Origin: Ferrovibrio sp.
GTDB taxonomy: Bacteria; Pseudomonadota; Alphaproteobacteria; Ferrovibrionales; Ferrovibrionaceae
Assembly (NCBI RefSeq): GCF_025869515.1
Contig: NZ_JAOZVR010000075.1
Span: 1 to 49,716 of the forward strand
DNA: 49,716 nt
Direction of reading: 5' to 3'
Shown: positions 26,501 through 37,181 of the stretch, piece after piece
Layout of the letters: every line of letters begins with the position of its first letter
Numbering within the stretch: position 1 is the stretch's first letter
Position numbers and translations under genes: made by a program
The notes under the pieces: generated by a model
What the model saw: only the letters and a program-made list of their open reading frames with translations
Databases searched by the model: none
Told to the model about the DNA's origin: nothing

Positions 26501-29500
26501 GCCACCACGGCGCTGAACGCCCTGACGGCCAGCCAGGTGCAGGCCCTGACGGCGGAGCAGATTGCCGCGCTGACCACGGCGCAGATCGCGGGCCTGCGCA
26601 CCACCGATATCGGCGAGCTGAGCGCGACACAGATCAGTAGCCTGACCGCCACGCAGGTCGCGGCGCTTGAGCCGGCCGATCTGGCGGCCCTGACCACCGC
26701 GCAGGTTGGCGCGCTGACGGCGACGCAGGTCAAGGCGCTGAGCACGACGGCGGTGGCGGCCCTGTCCGGCACACAGGTGGCGGCCCTGACCACCACGGCG
26801 CTGAATGCCCTGAACACGACACAGGTGCAGGCGCTGAGTACGACGCAGGTTTCCGCGTTGACCGCCGCGCAGGTCGGGGCGCTGGAGACGACCGACATCG
26901 CCAGCCTGAGCACGACGCAGTTGAAGGCGCTGAGCACGACGCAGATTGCGTCCCTGACTGAGACCCAGATCGGTGCCCTGGCGCCGGCATCGCTGACGGC
27001 GCTTGCCGGCACGCAGGTGGCGGCCCTGACCACTGCGGCGCTGAATGCCTTGACCACCAGCCAGGTGCAGGCGCTGACGGCGACGCAGGTTTCCGCGCTG
27101 GGCACGACGCAGATTGCCGGCCTGCGCAGCACCGACATCGCCGAGCTGGGCACGACGCAGATCGCTGGCCTGACGGCGGCGCAGATTTCCGCGCTGAGCA
27201 CGACGCAGATCGGGTCGCTCGACACGACCGCCATCGCCAGCCTGAGCACGACGCAGCTGAAGGCTCTGACCACAACGCAGATCGCGTCCCTGACTGAAAC
27301 CCAGATCGGCGCTCTGGCGCCGGCGTCGCTGACGGCGCTTGCCGGCACGCAGGTGGCGGCCCTGACCACTGCGGCGCTGACCGCCCTGAACACGACGCAG
27401 GTGCAGGCGCTGACGGCAACCCAGGTTTCCGCCCTGACGACGACGCAGATCGCCGGCCTGCGCAGCAGCGACATCGCCGAGCTGGGCACGACGCAGATCG
27501 CGGGACTGACCGCCGCGCAGGTGACGGTGCTGAACACCACAAATCTGAATGCGCTGACGGCGACGCAGGTTCAGGCGCTGACGGCGACGCAGGTTGCGGC
27601 GCTGAGCACCACGCAGATCGCCGGCCTGCGCACCACCGATATTGCCGAGCTGGGTACGACGCAGATCAGGGGCTTTACCGCCACGCAGATCGCGGCGCTG
27701 GGTACGACGCAGATCGGGTCGCTTGATACGACCGCCATCGCCAGCCTGAGCACGACGCAGCTGAAGGCGCTGAGCACGACGCAGGTCGCGGCCCTGACTG
27801 AAACCCAGGTCGGGGCTCTGGCGCCGGCATCGCTGACGGCGCTGGCCGGCACGCAGGTGGCGGCCCTGACCACCACAGCGCTGAACGCCCTGTCGGCCGC
27901 GCAGGTTCAGGCGCTGGCGGCGACGCAGATTTCCGCGCTGAGCACGACGCAGATCGCCGGCCTGCGCAGCAGCGACATCGCGGAGCTGGGCACGACGCAG
28001 ATCGCGGCGCTGACCACCGCGCAGATCGGGGTGCTGAGCACGACCAATCTGAATGCGCTGACGGCGACGCAGGTTCAGGCGCTGACGGCGACGCAGATCG
28101 CGGCGCTGGGCACGACGCAGGTCGGGTCGCTCGACACGACCGCCATCGCCAGCCTGAGCACGACGCAACTGAAGGCGCTGAGCACGACGCAGATCGGCGC
28201 GCTGAATGAGACCCAGATCGGTGCCCTGGCGCCGGCATCGCTGACGGCGCTGGCCGGTACGCAGGTGGCGGCCCTGACCACCACGGCGCTGAATGCCCTG
28301 GATACAGCGCAGGCACAGGCGCTGACAGCGACACAGATTTCTGCCCTGACGACGACGCAGATCACGGGGCTGCGCAGCACTGATATCGCCGAGCTGGGCG
28401 CCACGCAGATTGCCGGCCTGACGGCCACGCAGCTGGTGGCGCTGGGCACCGCCAGTCTGAATGCATTCGATACCAGCCAGGTTCAGGCGCTGACGGCGAC
28501 GCAGATTTCCGCGCTGAGCACCACGCAGATCGCCGGGCTGCGCAGCAGCGACATCGCCGAGCTGGGTGCCACGCAGATCGCCGGCCTGACGGCCACGCAG
28601 CTGGTGGCGCTGGGCACCGCCAGTCTGAATGCATTCGATATCAGCCAGGTGCAGTCGCTGACGGCGACGCAGATTTCCGCCCTGACCACCACGCAGATCA
28701 CGGGACTGCGCAGCAGCGACATCGCCGAGCTGGGTACCACGCAGCTTCAGGCTCTGACCACGGCGCAGATCGCGGCCCTGACTGAAACCCAGGTCGGGGC
28801 CCTGGCTCCGGCGTCGCTGGCGGCGCTGGCCGGCACGCAGGTGGCGGCCCTGACCACTGCGGCGCTGAATGCCCTGACCACCAGCCAGGTGCAGGCGCTG
28901 ACGGCGACGCAGATTTCCGCTCTGACGACGACGCAGATCGCCGGTCTGCGCAGTACCGATATCGCCGAGCTGGGCACGACACAGATCGCGGGGTTGACGG
29001 CCACGCAGATCGCGGCGCTCAGCACCACCAACCTGAATACGCTCGACACCACGCAGGTTCAGGCACTGGCGGCCACGCAGATCGCGGCCCTGACCACCAC
29101 GCAGATCAAGGGGCTGCAGACCACCGACATCGCCGAGCTGGCCACGACGCAGATCGCCGGCCTGACCGCCACGCAGATTGCGGCGCTGGGCACCACCAGT
29201 CTGAATGCTCTGACCACCAGCCAGGTGCAGGCGCTGACGGCGACGCAGATTTCCGCACTGACCACCACGCAGATCGCCGGCTTGCGCAGCACCGACATCG
29301 CCGAGCTGGGCACGACGCAGATCGCCGGCCTGACCGCCACGCAGATTGCGGCGCTGAGCACCACCAGTCTGAATGCCCTGACCACCACGCAGGCGCAGGC
29401 GCTGAGCACCACGCAGATCGCCGCTCTGACGACCACACAGGTCAAGGGCCTGCGCACCACCGATATCGGCGAGTTGACCACGACGCAGCTCCGGGCGCTG

Positions 29501-31294
29501 ACCACGACGCAGGTCGCATCGTTGAATGAAACCCAGGTCAGCGCCCTGACCCCGACGACGCTGACGGCGCTTGCCGCCACGCAGGTGGCAGCCCTGAGCA
29601 CCGCGGCGCTGAATGCCCTGAATGCCAACCAGGTGCAGGCGCTGACGACGGAGCAGGTTTCCGCGCTGACCACCACGCAGATCGGGAGCCTGCGCACCAC
29701 CGATATCGGTGAGCTGAGTGCCACCCAGATTGCCAGCCTGACCACAGCGCAGATCGCTGCGCTGAACACCACCAATCTGAATGCGTTCAGCACCACACAG
29801 ACCCAGGCACTGACGGCGACGCAGATTTCCGCCCTGACCACGACGCAGATCAAGGGACTGCGGACCACCGACATCGCCGAGCTGGGCACGACGCAGATTG
29901 CCGGCCTGACCGCGCCGCAGATCGCCGCGCTCAGTACCACCAACCTGAATACGCTCAGCACGACGCAGGTACAGGCACTCACGGCCACGCAGATCGCGGC
30001 GCTGAGCACGACGCAGATCGCCGGTCTGCGGACTACCGACATCGCCGAGCTGGGCACGACGCAGATTGCCGGCCTGACCGCGCCGCAGATCGCCGCGCTG
30101 AGCACCACCAATCTGAACACCCTGACCACCAGCCAGGTGCAGGCGCTGACGGCGACGCAGATTTCCGCCCTGACCACGACGCAGATCGCCGGTCTGCGCA
30201 CCACCGACATCGCCGAGCTGGGCACGACGCAGATCAAGGGTTTTACCGCCTCGCAGATCGCCGCGCTCAGCACCACCAATCTGAATGCCCTGACCACCAG
30301 CCAGGTGCAGGCGCTGACGGCGACGCAGATTTCCGCCCTGACCACGACACAGATCGCCGGTCTGCGGACCACCGATCTCGCCGAGCTGGCCACGACGCAG
30401 ATCAGGGATCTGACGGCGACGCAGGTGGCGGTGCTGAGCAGCGCGCAGATCGCGGGTCTCGCCACCACGCAGGTGGCGGCGCTCGAAACCACCGACCTGA
30501 ATGCCCTGAACACCACGCAGGTCCGGGCACTGACGGCGACGCAGGTGGCGGCGCTGACCACGACGCAGATCGCCGGGCTGCGCAGCACCGATATCGGTGA
30601 ACTGGGCACGACGCAGCTTCAGGCACTGACGACGGCGCAGCTGCAGGCGCTGGGCACCGCCAATTTCAATGCCCTGGGCACGACGCAGGTGCAGGCCCTG
30701 ACGGCGACGCAGGTGGCGGCGCTGAGCACGACGCAGATTGCCGGCCTGCGCAGCACCGATATCGCCGAGCTGGGCACGACGCAGGTCCGGGCGCTGACCG
30801 CCGCCCAGCTGCAGGCGCTGGGCACCGCCAATTTCAATGCTCTGGTCACGACGCAGGTGCAGTCGCTGACCGCGACGCAGGTGGCGGCGCTCGCCACCAC
30901 GCAGATCGCGGGGCTGCGCACCACCGATGTCGGCGAGCTGGCCACGGCGCAGCTTCAGGCGCTGACCACCAGCCAGTTGCGCTCCCTGAGCACCACCAAT
31001 CTGAATGCCCTGAGCGGCACGCAGACGCGGGCGCTGACCTCGACGCAGGTGGCGGGGCTGAGCACGACGCAGATCGCGGGTCTGCGGTCGACCGATATCG
31101 ACGAGCTGTACAGGACGCAGCTTCAGGCGTTGACCACGTCGCAGGTGGCGTCGATCGCCACCACGGCAATCCGCGGGTTGAGCGCCGGTGATATCCTGGC
31201 GTTCAGTCCTGCCCAGGCGAATGCTTTCACCCAGGCGCAGGTCTCGGCCCTGAGCCGGTGGCAGTATTGGGCCTGGCTCCGGGCGCTTGATTAG
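23579..31294 (+). CDS. giant octapeptide-repeat protein (xTTQ[IV]xAL)n
   Basis: About 2571 residues, almost entirely tandem 8-residue units with the pattern [STDG]-T-T-Q-[IVL]-x-[AGS]-L. Hydrophobic residues recur at positions 5 and 8, Thr/Ser at 1-3, and Gln, Asn or Asp at 4. No signal peptide, membrane helix, cysteine or classical surface anchor is visible. Only the last 40 residues leave the pattern (SPAQANAFTQAQ, then SRWQYWAWLRALD), and they hold the only tryptophans. GTG at 23579 is chosen because GGGGGAA (23563-23569) sits 9 nt before it. TTG at 23561 would add six residues but overlaps that site. It is monocistronic between cckA and recA. The fold is probably a solenoid; adhesin, matrix or scaffold roles are guesses. 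I do not recognise a named family. Confidence 0.85.
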   Translation: MTSVGLFPTTQIAGLATSAIQGLTTADIRSLKSTQIAALSQTGIETLDSTQVKALLATQVKALTATQFSYLTTSQLVFDAAQLAVLSAGQLQSFSTTNLNYLDTTQFQALKVTQVRALTATQIAGLRSSDIGELSTTQVRSLTGTQVAALETTDLNAFSTTQFQALSATQIRALTTSQIASLTSAAIGSLNATQVKGLSATQIGALDEVQVGGLTRTAIAALTTNQLRSLSTTNLNALDATQTQSLTAGQVASLTSTQIASLGATDVGDLTTTQLRALTGTQLRSLSTTNLNALDTTQTQVLTATQVKALSTTQIEGLRTTDIGELSTTQVKALTGPQLRALTTTNLNAFDTTQTRALTVGQISALTATQISALYTTDVADLTQTQIRGLTGTQVAALETTDLNILDTTQVQALTALQVRALTTTQIAALTTAALGTLNATQVKGLTAAQIGQLSETQVGALTSTAIAGLTGTQLRSLSTTNLNAFDTTQARALAVAQVRALNATQIASLRSADLDELNTTQLRALTGTQLRALTTTNLNALDTTQTQALTTTQIGSLTATQIASLSTTDIGELATTQVRVLTGTQLRSLTTTNLNALDTSQTQALAAAQVRALNTTQIASLRTGDIGELNTTQLRVLTTAQLRSLTTTNLNALDTTQTRALTAAQIASLTSTQIGSLGSTDLGDLATTQLRALTGPQLRSLSTTNLNALDATLTQALTPGQVRALSTTQIAGLRTTDIGELTTTQVRSLSGTQLRSLTATNLTALDTAQTRALTAAQIAALATTQIASFETTDVGDLATTQVRALTGTQLRSLSATSLNALGTAQTQALTATQIRALTTTQIAGLETTDLGELSTTQIRSLTATQVTAIEPADLNALNAAQLQSLATTQVRALSTTQLGVLSDAQVKALTPAQLSALTTTQRKALGTANIGTLTTTQLKALTTTQIAALTETQIGILTPTALTAFTTTQVAALATTALNALTASQVQALTAEQIAALTTAQIAGLRTTDIGELSATQISSLTATQVAALEPADLAALTTAQVGALTATQVKALSTTAVAALSGTQVAALTTTALNALNTTQVQALSTTQVSALTAAQVGALETTDIASLSTTQLKALSTTQIASLTETQIGALAPASLTALAGTQVAALTTAALNALTTSQVQALTATQVSALGTTQIAGLRSTDIAELGTTQIAGLTAAQISALSTTQIGSLDTTAIASLSTTQLKALTTTQIASLTETQIGALAPASLTALAGTQVAALTTAALTALNTTQVQALTATQVSALTTTQIAGLRSSDIAELGTTQIAGLTAAQVTVLNTTNLNALTATQVQALTATQVAALSTTQIAGLRTTDIAELGTTQIRGFTATQIAALGTTQIGSLDTTAIASLSTTQLKALSTTQVAALTETQVGALAPASLTALAGTQVAALTTTALNALSAAQVQALAATQISALSTTQIAGLRSSDIAELGTTQIAALTTAQIGVLSTTNLNALTATQVQALTATQIAALGTTQVGSLDTTAIASLSTTQLKALSTTQIGALNETQIGALAPASLTALAGTQVAALTTTALNALDTAQAQALTATQISALTTTQITGLRSTDIAELGATQIAGLTATQLVALGTASLNAFDTSQVQALTATQISALSTTQIAGLRSSDIAELGATQIAGLTATQLVALGTASLNAFDISQVQSLTATQISALTTTQITGLRSSDIAELGTTQLQALTTAQIAALTETQVGALAPASLAALAGTQVAALTTAALNALTTSQVQALTATQISALTTTQIAGLRSTDIAELGTTQIAGLTATQIAALSTTNLNTLDTTQVQALAATQIAALTTTQIKGLQTTDIAELATTQIAGLTATQIAALGTTSLNALTTSQVQALTATQISALTTTQIAGLRSTDIAELGTTQIAGLTATQIAALSTTSLNALTTTQAQALSTTQIAALTTTQVKGLRTTDIGELTTTQLRALTTTQVASLNETQVSALTPTTLTALAATQVAALSTAALNALNANQVQALTTEQVSALTTTQIGSLRTTDIGELSATQIASLTTAQIAALNTTNLNAFSTTQTQALTATQISALTTTQIKGLRTTDIAELGTTQIAGLTAPQIAALSTTNLNTLSTTQVQALTATQIAALSTTQIAGLRTTDIAELGTTQIAGLTAPQIAALSTTNLNTLTTSQVQALTATQISALTTTQIAGLRTTDIAELGTTQIKGFTASQIAALSTTNLNALTTSQVQALTATQISALTTTQIAGLRTTDLAELATTQIRDLTATQVAVLSSAQIAGLATTQVAALETTDLNALNTTQVRALTATQVAALTTTQIAGLRSTDIGELGTTQLQALTTAQLQALGTANFNALGTTQVQALTATQVAALSTTQIAGLRSTDIAELGTTQVRALTAAQLQALGTANFNALVTTQVQSLTATQVAALATTQIAGLRTTDVGELATAQLQALTTSQLRSLSTTNLNALSGTQTRALTSTQVAGLSTTQIAGLRSTDIDELYRTQLQALTTSQVASIATTAIRGLSAGDILAFSPAQANAFTQAQVSALSRWQYWAWLRALD
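23600..31260 (+). repeat. 24-nt tandem repeat array with 168-nt super-repeats
   Basis: The DNA of the giant gene repeats every 24 nt. In the first third a 7-unit super-repeat is exact in length. The segment encoding TTNLNAL (or TTDLN) recurs at 24273, 24441, 24609, 24777, then, after a 240-nt step, at 25017, 25185, 25353, 25521, 25689, 25857 and 26025. In the second half a block encoding ALAPASLTALAGTQVAAL recurs with its GCGCCGGC core at 26981, 27317, 27821, 28229 and 28805 (GCTCCGGC), spaced 336, 504, 408 and 576 nt, all multiples of 24. Confidence 0.95.
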
Positions 31295-31641
31295 CCGCCG
31301 CAGTCCGCCGGCCAGAGCTGAGAGATCAGCTACTTCCGGCTGTATTCAGTGATTATATCCACAACAAAATAGCGAGATTCGCTCCTCCGGACGCTCTGCC
31401 GCCGCCGGTCTGGCCGCCAGTCCGGGGCAGGGAGGCTGGCTGGCCGGGGAATCGCCCGATGGTCCGAACAGCCGTGAACATGACGGCGGTCTTGTGAGAA
31501 CACCTGTGGAATATTCCATAAATATCAGGCACCTGCAGAGGCCTGTCGATTTTACTGGACAACAGCAACGAGATGAGAACATATGGGGTCAGAACGGCGT
31601 ATAATTGCAATTGACCGATTCCCATGAAAGGATGCCCCGCA
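31295..31641. other. intergenic region between giant repeat gene and recA
   Basis: This 347-nt stretch holds a 6-bp hairpin with a GAGA loop (31316-31331) without a T-run, a perfect 12-bp palindrome TGGAATATTCCA (31507-31518), two GAAC half-sites 11 nt apart (31577-31580, 31592-31595) and a consensus -10 box at 31600-31605. No gene is credible here. Confidence 0.6.
31577..31605 (+). promoter_or_regulatory. putative recA promoter
   Basis: TATAAT at 31600-31605 is a perfect -10 hexamer. The -35 position, 17 nt upstream, is GAACAT (31577-31582), a poor match to TTGACA, as might be expected for a regulated promoter. Transcription would begin near 31612, 30 nt before the recA ATG. GAAC direct repeats overlap it, but with an 11-nt rather than the 7-nt spacing of the known alphaproteobacterial LexA box. 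Confidence 0.45.
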
Positions 31642-32715
31642 ATGTCGTCCCCCTCCCTTCGCCTCGTGGACAAGGAAAACATGGATAAGAGTAAGGCTCT
31701 GGAAGCGGCGCTCTCGCAGATCGAGCGCAATTTCGGCAAGGGCTCGGTGATGAAGCTCGGCCAGCGTCAGAGCATGGAGGTCGAGTCGATCTCCACCGGT
31801 TCGCTCGGCCTGGATATCGCGCTCGGCATCGGCGGTCTGCCGAAGGGCCGCATCGTCGAGGTCTACGGTCCGGAAAGCTCGGGCAAGACCACCATCGCGC
31901 TCCATGTCGTGGCCGAGGCCCAGAAGAAGGGCGGCACCTGCGCCTTCGTCGACGCCGAACACGCGCTCGACCCCTCCTATGCCCGCAAGCTCGGCGTCAA
32001 TATCGAGGAGCTGCTGATCTCGCAGCCCGATACCGGCGAGCAGGCGCTGGAAATCGCCGATACGCTCGTCCGCTCCGGCGCCATCGACGTGCTGGTGATC
32101 GACTCGGTCGCCGCGCTGGTGCCGCAGGCCGAACTGGAAGGCGAGATGGGCGATACGCATGTGGGCCTGCAGGCCCGCCTGATGAGCCAGGCGCTGCGCA
32201 AGCTGACCGCCTCGATCTCCAAGTCGAACTGCATGGTCATCTTCATCAACCAGATCCGCATGAAGATCGGCGTGATGTTCGGCAGCCCGGAAACCACCAC
32301 CGGCGGCAACGCGCTGAAATTCTACGCCTCCGTCCGCCTCGACATCCGCCGCATCGGCGCCATCAAGATCCGCGACGAGGTGGTCGGCAACCAGACCCGT
32401 GTGAAGGTGGTCAAGAACAAGGTGGCGCCCCCGTTCAAGGTGGTCGATTTCGACATCATGTATGGCGAGGGCGTGTCCAAGACCGGCGAACTGATCGACC
32501 TCGGCGTCAAAGCCAATGTGGTCGAGAAGTCGGGCTCCTGGCTCTCCTTCGACAGCCAGCGCATCGGTCAGGGCCGCGAGGCCGCCAAGCTCTTCCTCAA
32601 GGAAAACCCTGAGGTTGCCAATCGGATTGAAGCCGCGATCAAGGCCAATACCGGCATCGTGGCCGCCGCGATCGACGCCGGCCCGGAAGCCGCCGAGGCC
32701 GACGACGCGGAGTAA
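31642..32715 (+). CDS. recA: recombinase RecA
   Basis: RecA (357 aa) catalyses strand exchange and stimulates LexA cleavage. The ATP-binding loop is G76-PESSGKTT. Other core stretches are [38 protein letters not shown] (Walker B) and [20 protein letters not shown]. The C-terminal tail is acidic (EAAEADDAE). ATG at 31642 ([10 protein letters not shown]) matches alphaproteobacterial RecA starts and has GAAAGGA 9 nt upstream. ATG at 31624 is possible but unlikely. A strong terminator follows. Confidence 0.98.
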   Translation: MSSPSLRLVDKENMDKSKALEAALSQIERNFGKGSVMKLGQRQSMEVESISTGSLGLDIALGIGGLPKGRIVEVYGPESSGKTTIALHVVAEAQKKGGTCAFVDAEHALDPSYARKLGVNIEELLISQPDTGEQALEIADTLVRSGAIDVLVIDSVAALVPQAELEGEMGDTHVGLQARLMSQALRKLTASISKSNCMVIFINQIRMKIGVMFGSPETTTGGNALKFYASVRLDIRRIGAIKIRDEVVGNQTRVKVVKNKVAPPFKVVDFDIMYGEGVSKTGELIDLGVKANVVEKSGSWLSFDSQRIGQGREAAKLFLKENPEVANRIEAAIKANTGIVAAAIDAGPEAAEADDAE

Positions 32716-32781
32716 AGATTTCGCCCTGCTCAAACGCCGGTAAACCACGGCGCCTGAGTTAATTCTCCTCCATGGGCAAAG

Positions 32782-32818
32782 CCCCGGCAGCGGACCTCGC
32801 TGCCGGGGTTATTTTTTG
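32782..32818 (+). terminator. intrinsic terminator of recA
   Basis: CCCCGGCAGCG (32782-32792) pairs perfectly with CGCTGCCGGGG (32798-32808) around a 5-nt loop, followed by TTATTTTTT. This is a strong rho-independent terminator. Confidence 0.95.
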
Positions 32819-33293
32819 GCCCCGGCCCGGACCTGGGCCCCGGGAGGATATCGGCCGGCTATATTGAATTCCGCCTGATATACCCCATGTGTTCCGGGTG
32901 TCGGACGGGGCCGGCGGTCCATCCGCCGCCAGACCCGCCGCGCGTTGGCTCGAATTGGCTCGCGTTGGCTCCCATTGGCCCGGATTGGCCTGCGCTGGTC
33001 CCCGGCGGACTGCAGCGGGCACCCCCTGGCACCGGACTGGGGCAAGATCGGACCGGAAACGGCTGCGGCCGGCAGGCTCCGGCGCTCCCCCGGCGCCAGC
33101 GGGTCGCGACGAAGAACGCCCTTCCGGGCAAGCACTTACCCCCGACTTCCGCTTGCTGGACAGGGACGGGAGGGGACGTTAAGACAGGTTTCTTGCCGGG
33201 CCCGCCCCGGCTCATGACATTCTGACCAGCAACGACACTGGCGACCCGGCCAAGAGAAGGCTCGCGTCGCCGCCGACCAGGGGTATGACGTCC
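32819..33293. other. intergenic region upstream of alaS
   Basis: A 475-nt GC-rich stretch. It contains a short 10-nt-period array at 32941-33000 (separate entry). Open frames here (for example 32887-33225) have Pro/Gly/Arg-rich, gene-unlike composition and no ribosome sites. No clear promoter was found. Confidence 0.5.
32941..33000. repeat. six-unit 10-nt tandem repeat (nnnnTTGGCY)
   Basis: Six consecutive 10-nt units read CGCGTTGGCT, CGAATTGGCT, CGCGTTGGCT, CCCATTGGCC, CGGATTGGCC and TGCGCTGGTC. The core TTGGCY is kept in five units and degraded in the last. The period is close to one DNA helical turn, so the cores would face the same side of the helix. It lies about 300 nt upstream of alaS. 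Confidence 0.75.
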
Positions 33294-35954
<2,661 letters not shown>

Positions 35955-35971
35955 CGCAACCGGCCGGCGCG

Positions 35972-37159
35972 ATGTCACATCCAGGCTGGCGCCGACGCTG
36001 TTTCGACCTGCTGGCCGATGACCGGACCGATTCAGGTCTCGGCCACCGGCTGGTGTCCAGCCTGATCCTGCTGGGTATCGCAGGCTGTGCGCTCGCCATC
36101 ATCCTGGTGACCGTGCCGGGGCTGGAGACGCGCACCGGCTTCTGGCTCGATCGCGTGCGCGAAGCCACCGATATCCTGTTCACCGCCGAATACCTGCTGC
36201 GCATCTGGATCGCGCCGGATTACATCCATGGCGGCCGCATCAGCATGACGACGATGCGCCGGCGCTACATGACCTCGTTTCTCGGTGTCATCGATCTGCT
36301 GGTGATCCTGCCGTTCTGGATCAACCTGGTCGTGCCGTTCCCGCGCGACCTGTTTCTCACGCTGGAAATGTTCACCCTGTTCAAGCTGGCACGCTACCTG
36401 CCGGGACTGGGTCTGGTCGTCGGTGTGCTGAAACGCGAGAGTTCGGCGCTGGGCGCCGCGCTCATGACCGTCGGCGTGCTGCTGGTGATCGCCTCCTGCA
36501 TCATGTACGTGCTGGAAAATGAAACCCAGCCCGAAGTGTTCGGGTCGATCCCGCAGGCGCTGTGGTGGGGCATCGTCACTGTCGGCTCGGTCGGCTATGG
36601 CGACATGATTCCGATCACACCGCTGGGCAAGCTGTTCAACGGTTTCGTCATCGTGCTCGGCGTGGCCACCTTCGCCATTCCAGCGGGTCTGCTCGCCTCG
36701 GGATTTGCCGAGGAGTTCAAGCGCCGCGAATTCATGGTCACCTGGCGGGCGGTGGCCGCGCTGCCGCTGTTCGGCGAGCTCGATGCCAGTTCGATCGCCG
36801 AGATCGCCAGCCTGCTCAAGCCGCAGGTGGTGCCGGCCGGCGCCGTGGTCGTGCGCAAGGGCGACCGGGCGGAGGCCATGTTCTTCATCATGGCCGGCGA
36901 GGTCGAGGTGGAAATCCTGCCCGAACCGGTGGTGCTCGGCACCGGCCAGCATTTCGGCGAGATCGCCCTGCTCAATCGCACCGACCGCACCGCCACCGTC
37001 ATTGCCATCAGCACCTGCCGCCTGCTGACCCTGGAGGTCGCCGATTTCCAGCGCCTGCTGCAGGTGCATCCCACCATCCGGGAGCATATTTCCAGCCTGG
37101 CCGAACAGCGCGCCGCGCAAAGAAAAACGGCGGAGGGCTCCGCGCCCCCCGCCGTCTGA
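35972..37159 (+). CDS. cyclic nucleotide-gated-type potassium channel
   Basis: A 395-residue channel of the MlotiK1 type. Six hydrophobic segments span about residues 25-240: a voltage-sensor-like unit (S1-S4) then the pore. The selectivity filter reads S206-VGYGD211 in WWGIVTVGSVGYGDMIP, where most relatives have T before VGYGD. A cyclic-nucleotide-binding domain lies at about 285-375, with FGEIALLNRTDRTATV, the phosphate-binding cassette with its conserved Arg. It starts 17 nt after alaS. Its last codons overlap the terminator of the convergent icd gene. Confidence 0.88.
   Translation: MSHPGWRRRCFDLLADDRTDSGLGHRLVSSLILLGIAGCALAIILVTVPGLETRTGFWLDRVREATDILFTAEYLLRIWIAPDYIHGGRISMTTMRRRYMTSFLGVIDLLVILPFWINLVVPFPRDLFLTLEMFTLFKLARYLPGLGLVVGVLKRESSALGAALMTVGVLLVIASCIMYVLENETQPEVFGSIPQALWWGIVTVGSVGYGDMIPITPLGKLFNGFVIVLGVATFAIPAGLLASGFAEEFKRREFMVTWRAVAALPLFGELDASSIAEIASLLKPQVVPAGAVVVRKGDRAEAMFFIMAGEVEVEILPEPVVLGTGQHFGEIALLNRTDRTATVIAISTCRLLTLEVADFQRLLQVHPTIREHISSLAEQRAAQRKTAEGSAPPAV
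37119..37155 (-). terminator. icd terminator embedded in the channel gene's 3' end
   Basis: Read on the minus strand, ACGGCGG-G-GGGC pairs with GCCC-T-CCGCCGT around a 5-nt loop, with one G-T pair, and is followed by TTTTTCTTT. It begins 27 nt after the icd stop codon, and most of it lies inside the last codons of the convergent channel gene (plus strand). Confidence 0.8.
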
Positions 37160-37181
37160 TCCGTCCGGAAGGACCCTCGGC

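Noticed and set aside
24311..28168. Long antisense open frames in the giant repeat gene (1285 residues here, 946 residues at 24700-27540)
   Set aside because: A 24-nt repeat is a multiple of three, so a stop-free unit stays stop-free in other frames. The products are low-complexity Arg/Gln/Gly or Val/Cys/Ala strings without ribosome sites.
23600..31260. Tandem array as a CRISPR or non-coding satellite
   Set aside because: There are no unique spacers, the units are contiguous, codon-phased and give a consistent protein pattern across 7.7 kb without a stop.
23579..31294. Similarity of LTTTQIAAL units to the LTPxQVVAI start of TAL-effector repeats
   Set aside because: The unit is 8 residues, not 33-35, and lacks the base-specifying loop and second helix. 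The resemblance is limited to a short Thr/Gln/Val/Leu pattern.
31354..31362. DnaA-box-like ATATCCACA upstream of recA
   Set aside because: Only one copy, with one mismatch to TTATCCACA, and no AT-rich unwinding region or neighbouring boxes. Not evidence for an origin.
31577..31595. LexA box at the recA promoter
   Set aside because: The GAAC half-sites are 11 nt apart rather than 7, so a standard alphaproteobacterial box cannot be claimed.
32887..33225. Possible 112-residue protein upstream of alaS
   Set aside because: Pro/Gly/Arg-rich content, three overlapping frames of similar length and no ribosome site point to chance in GC-rich DNA.
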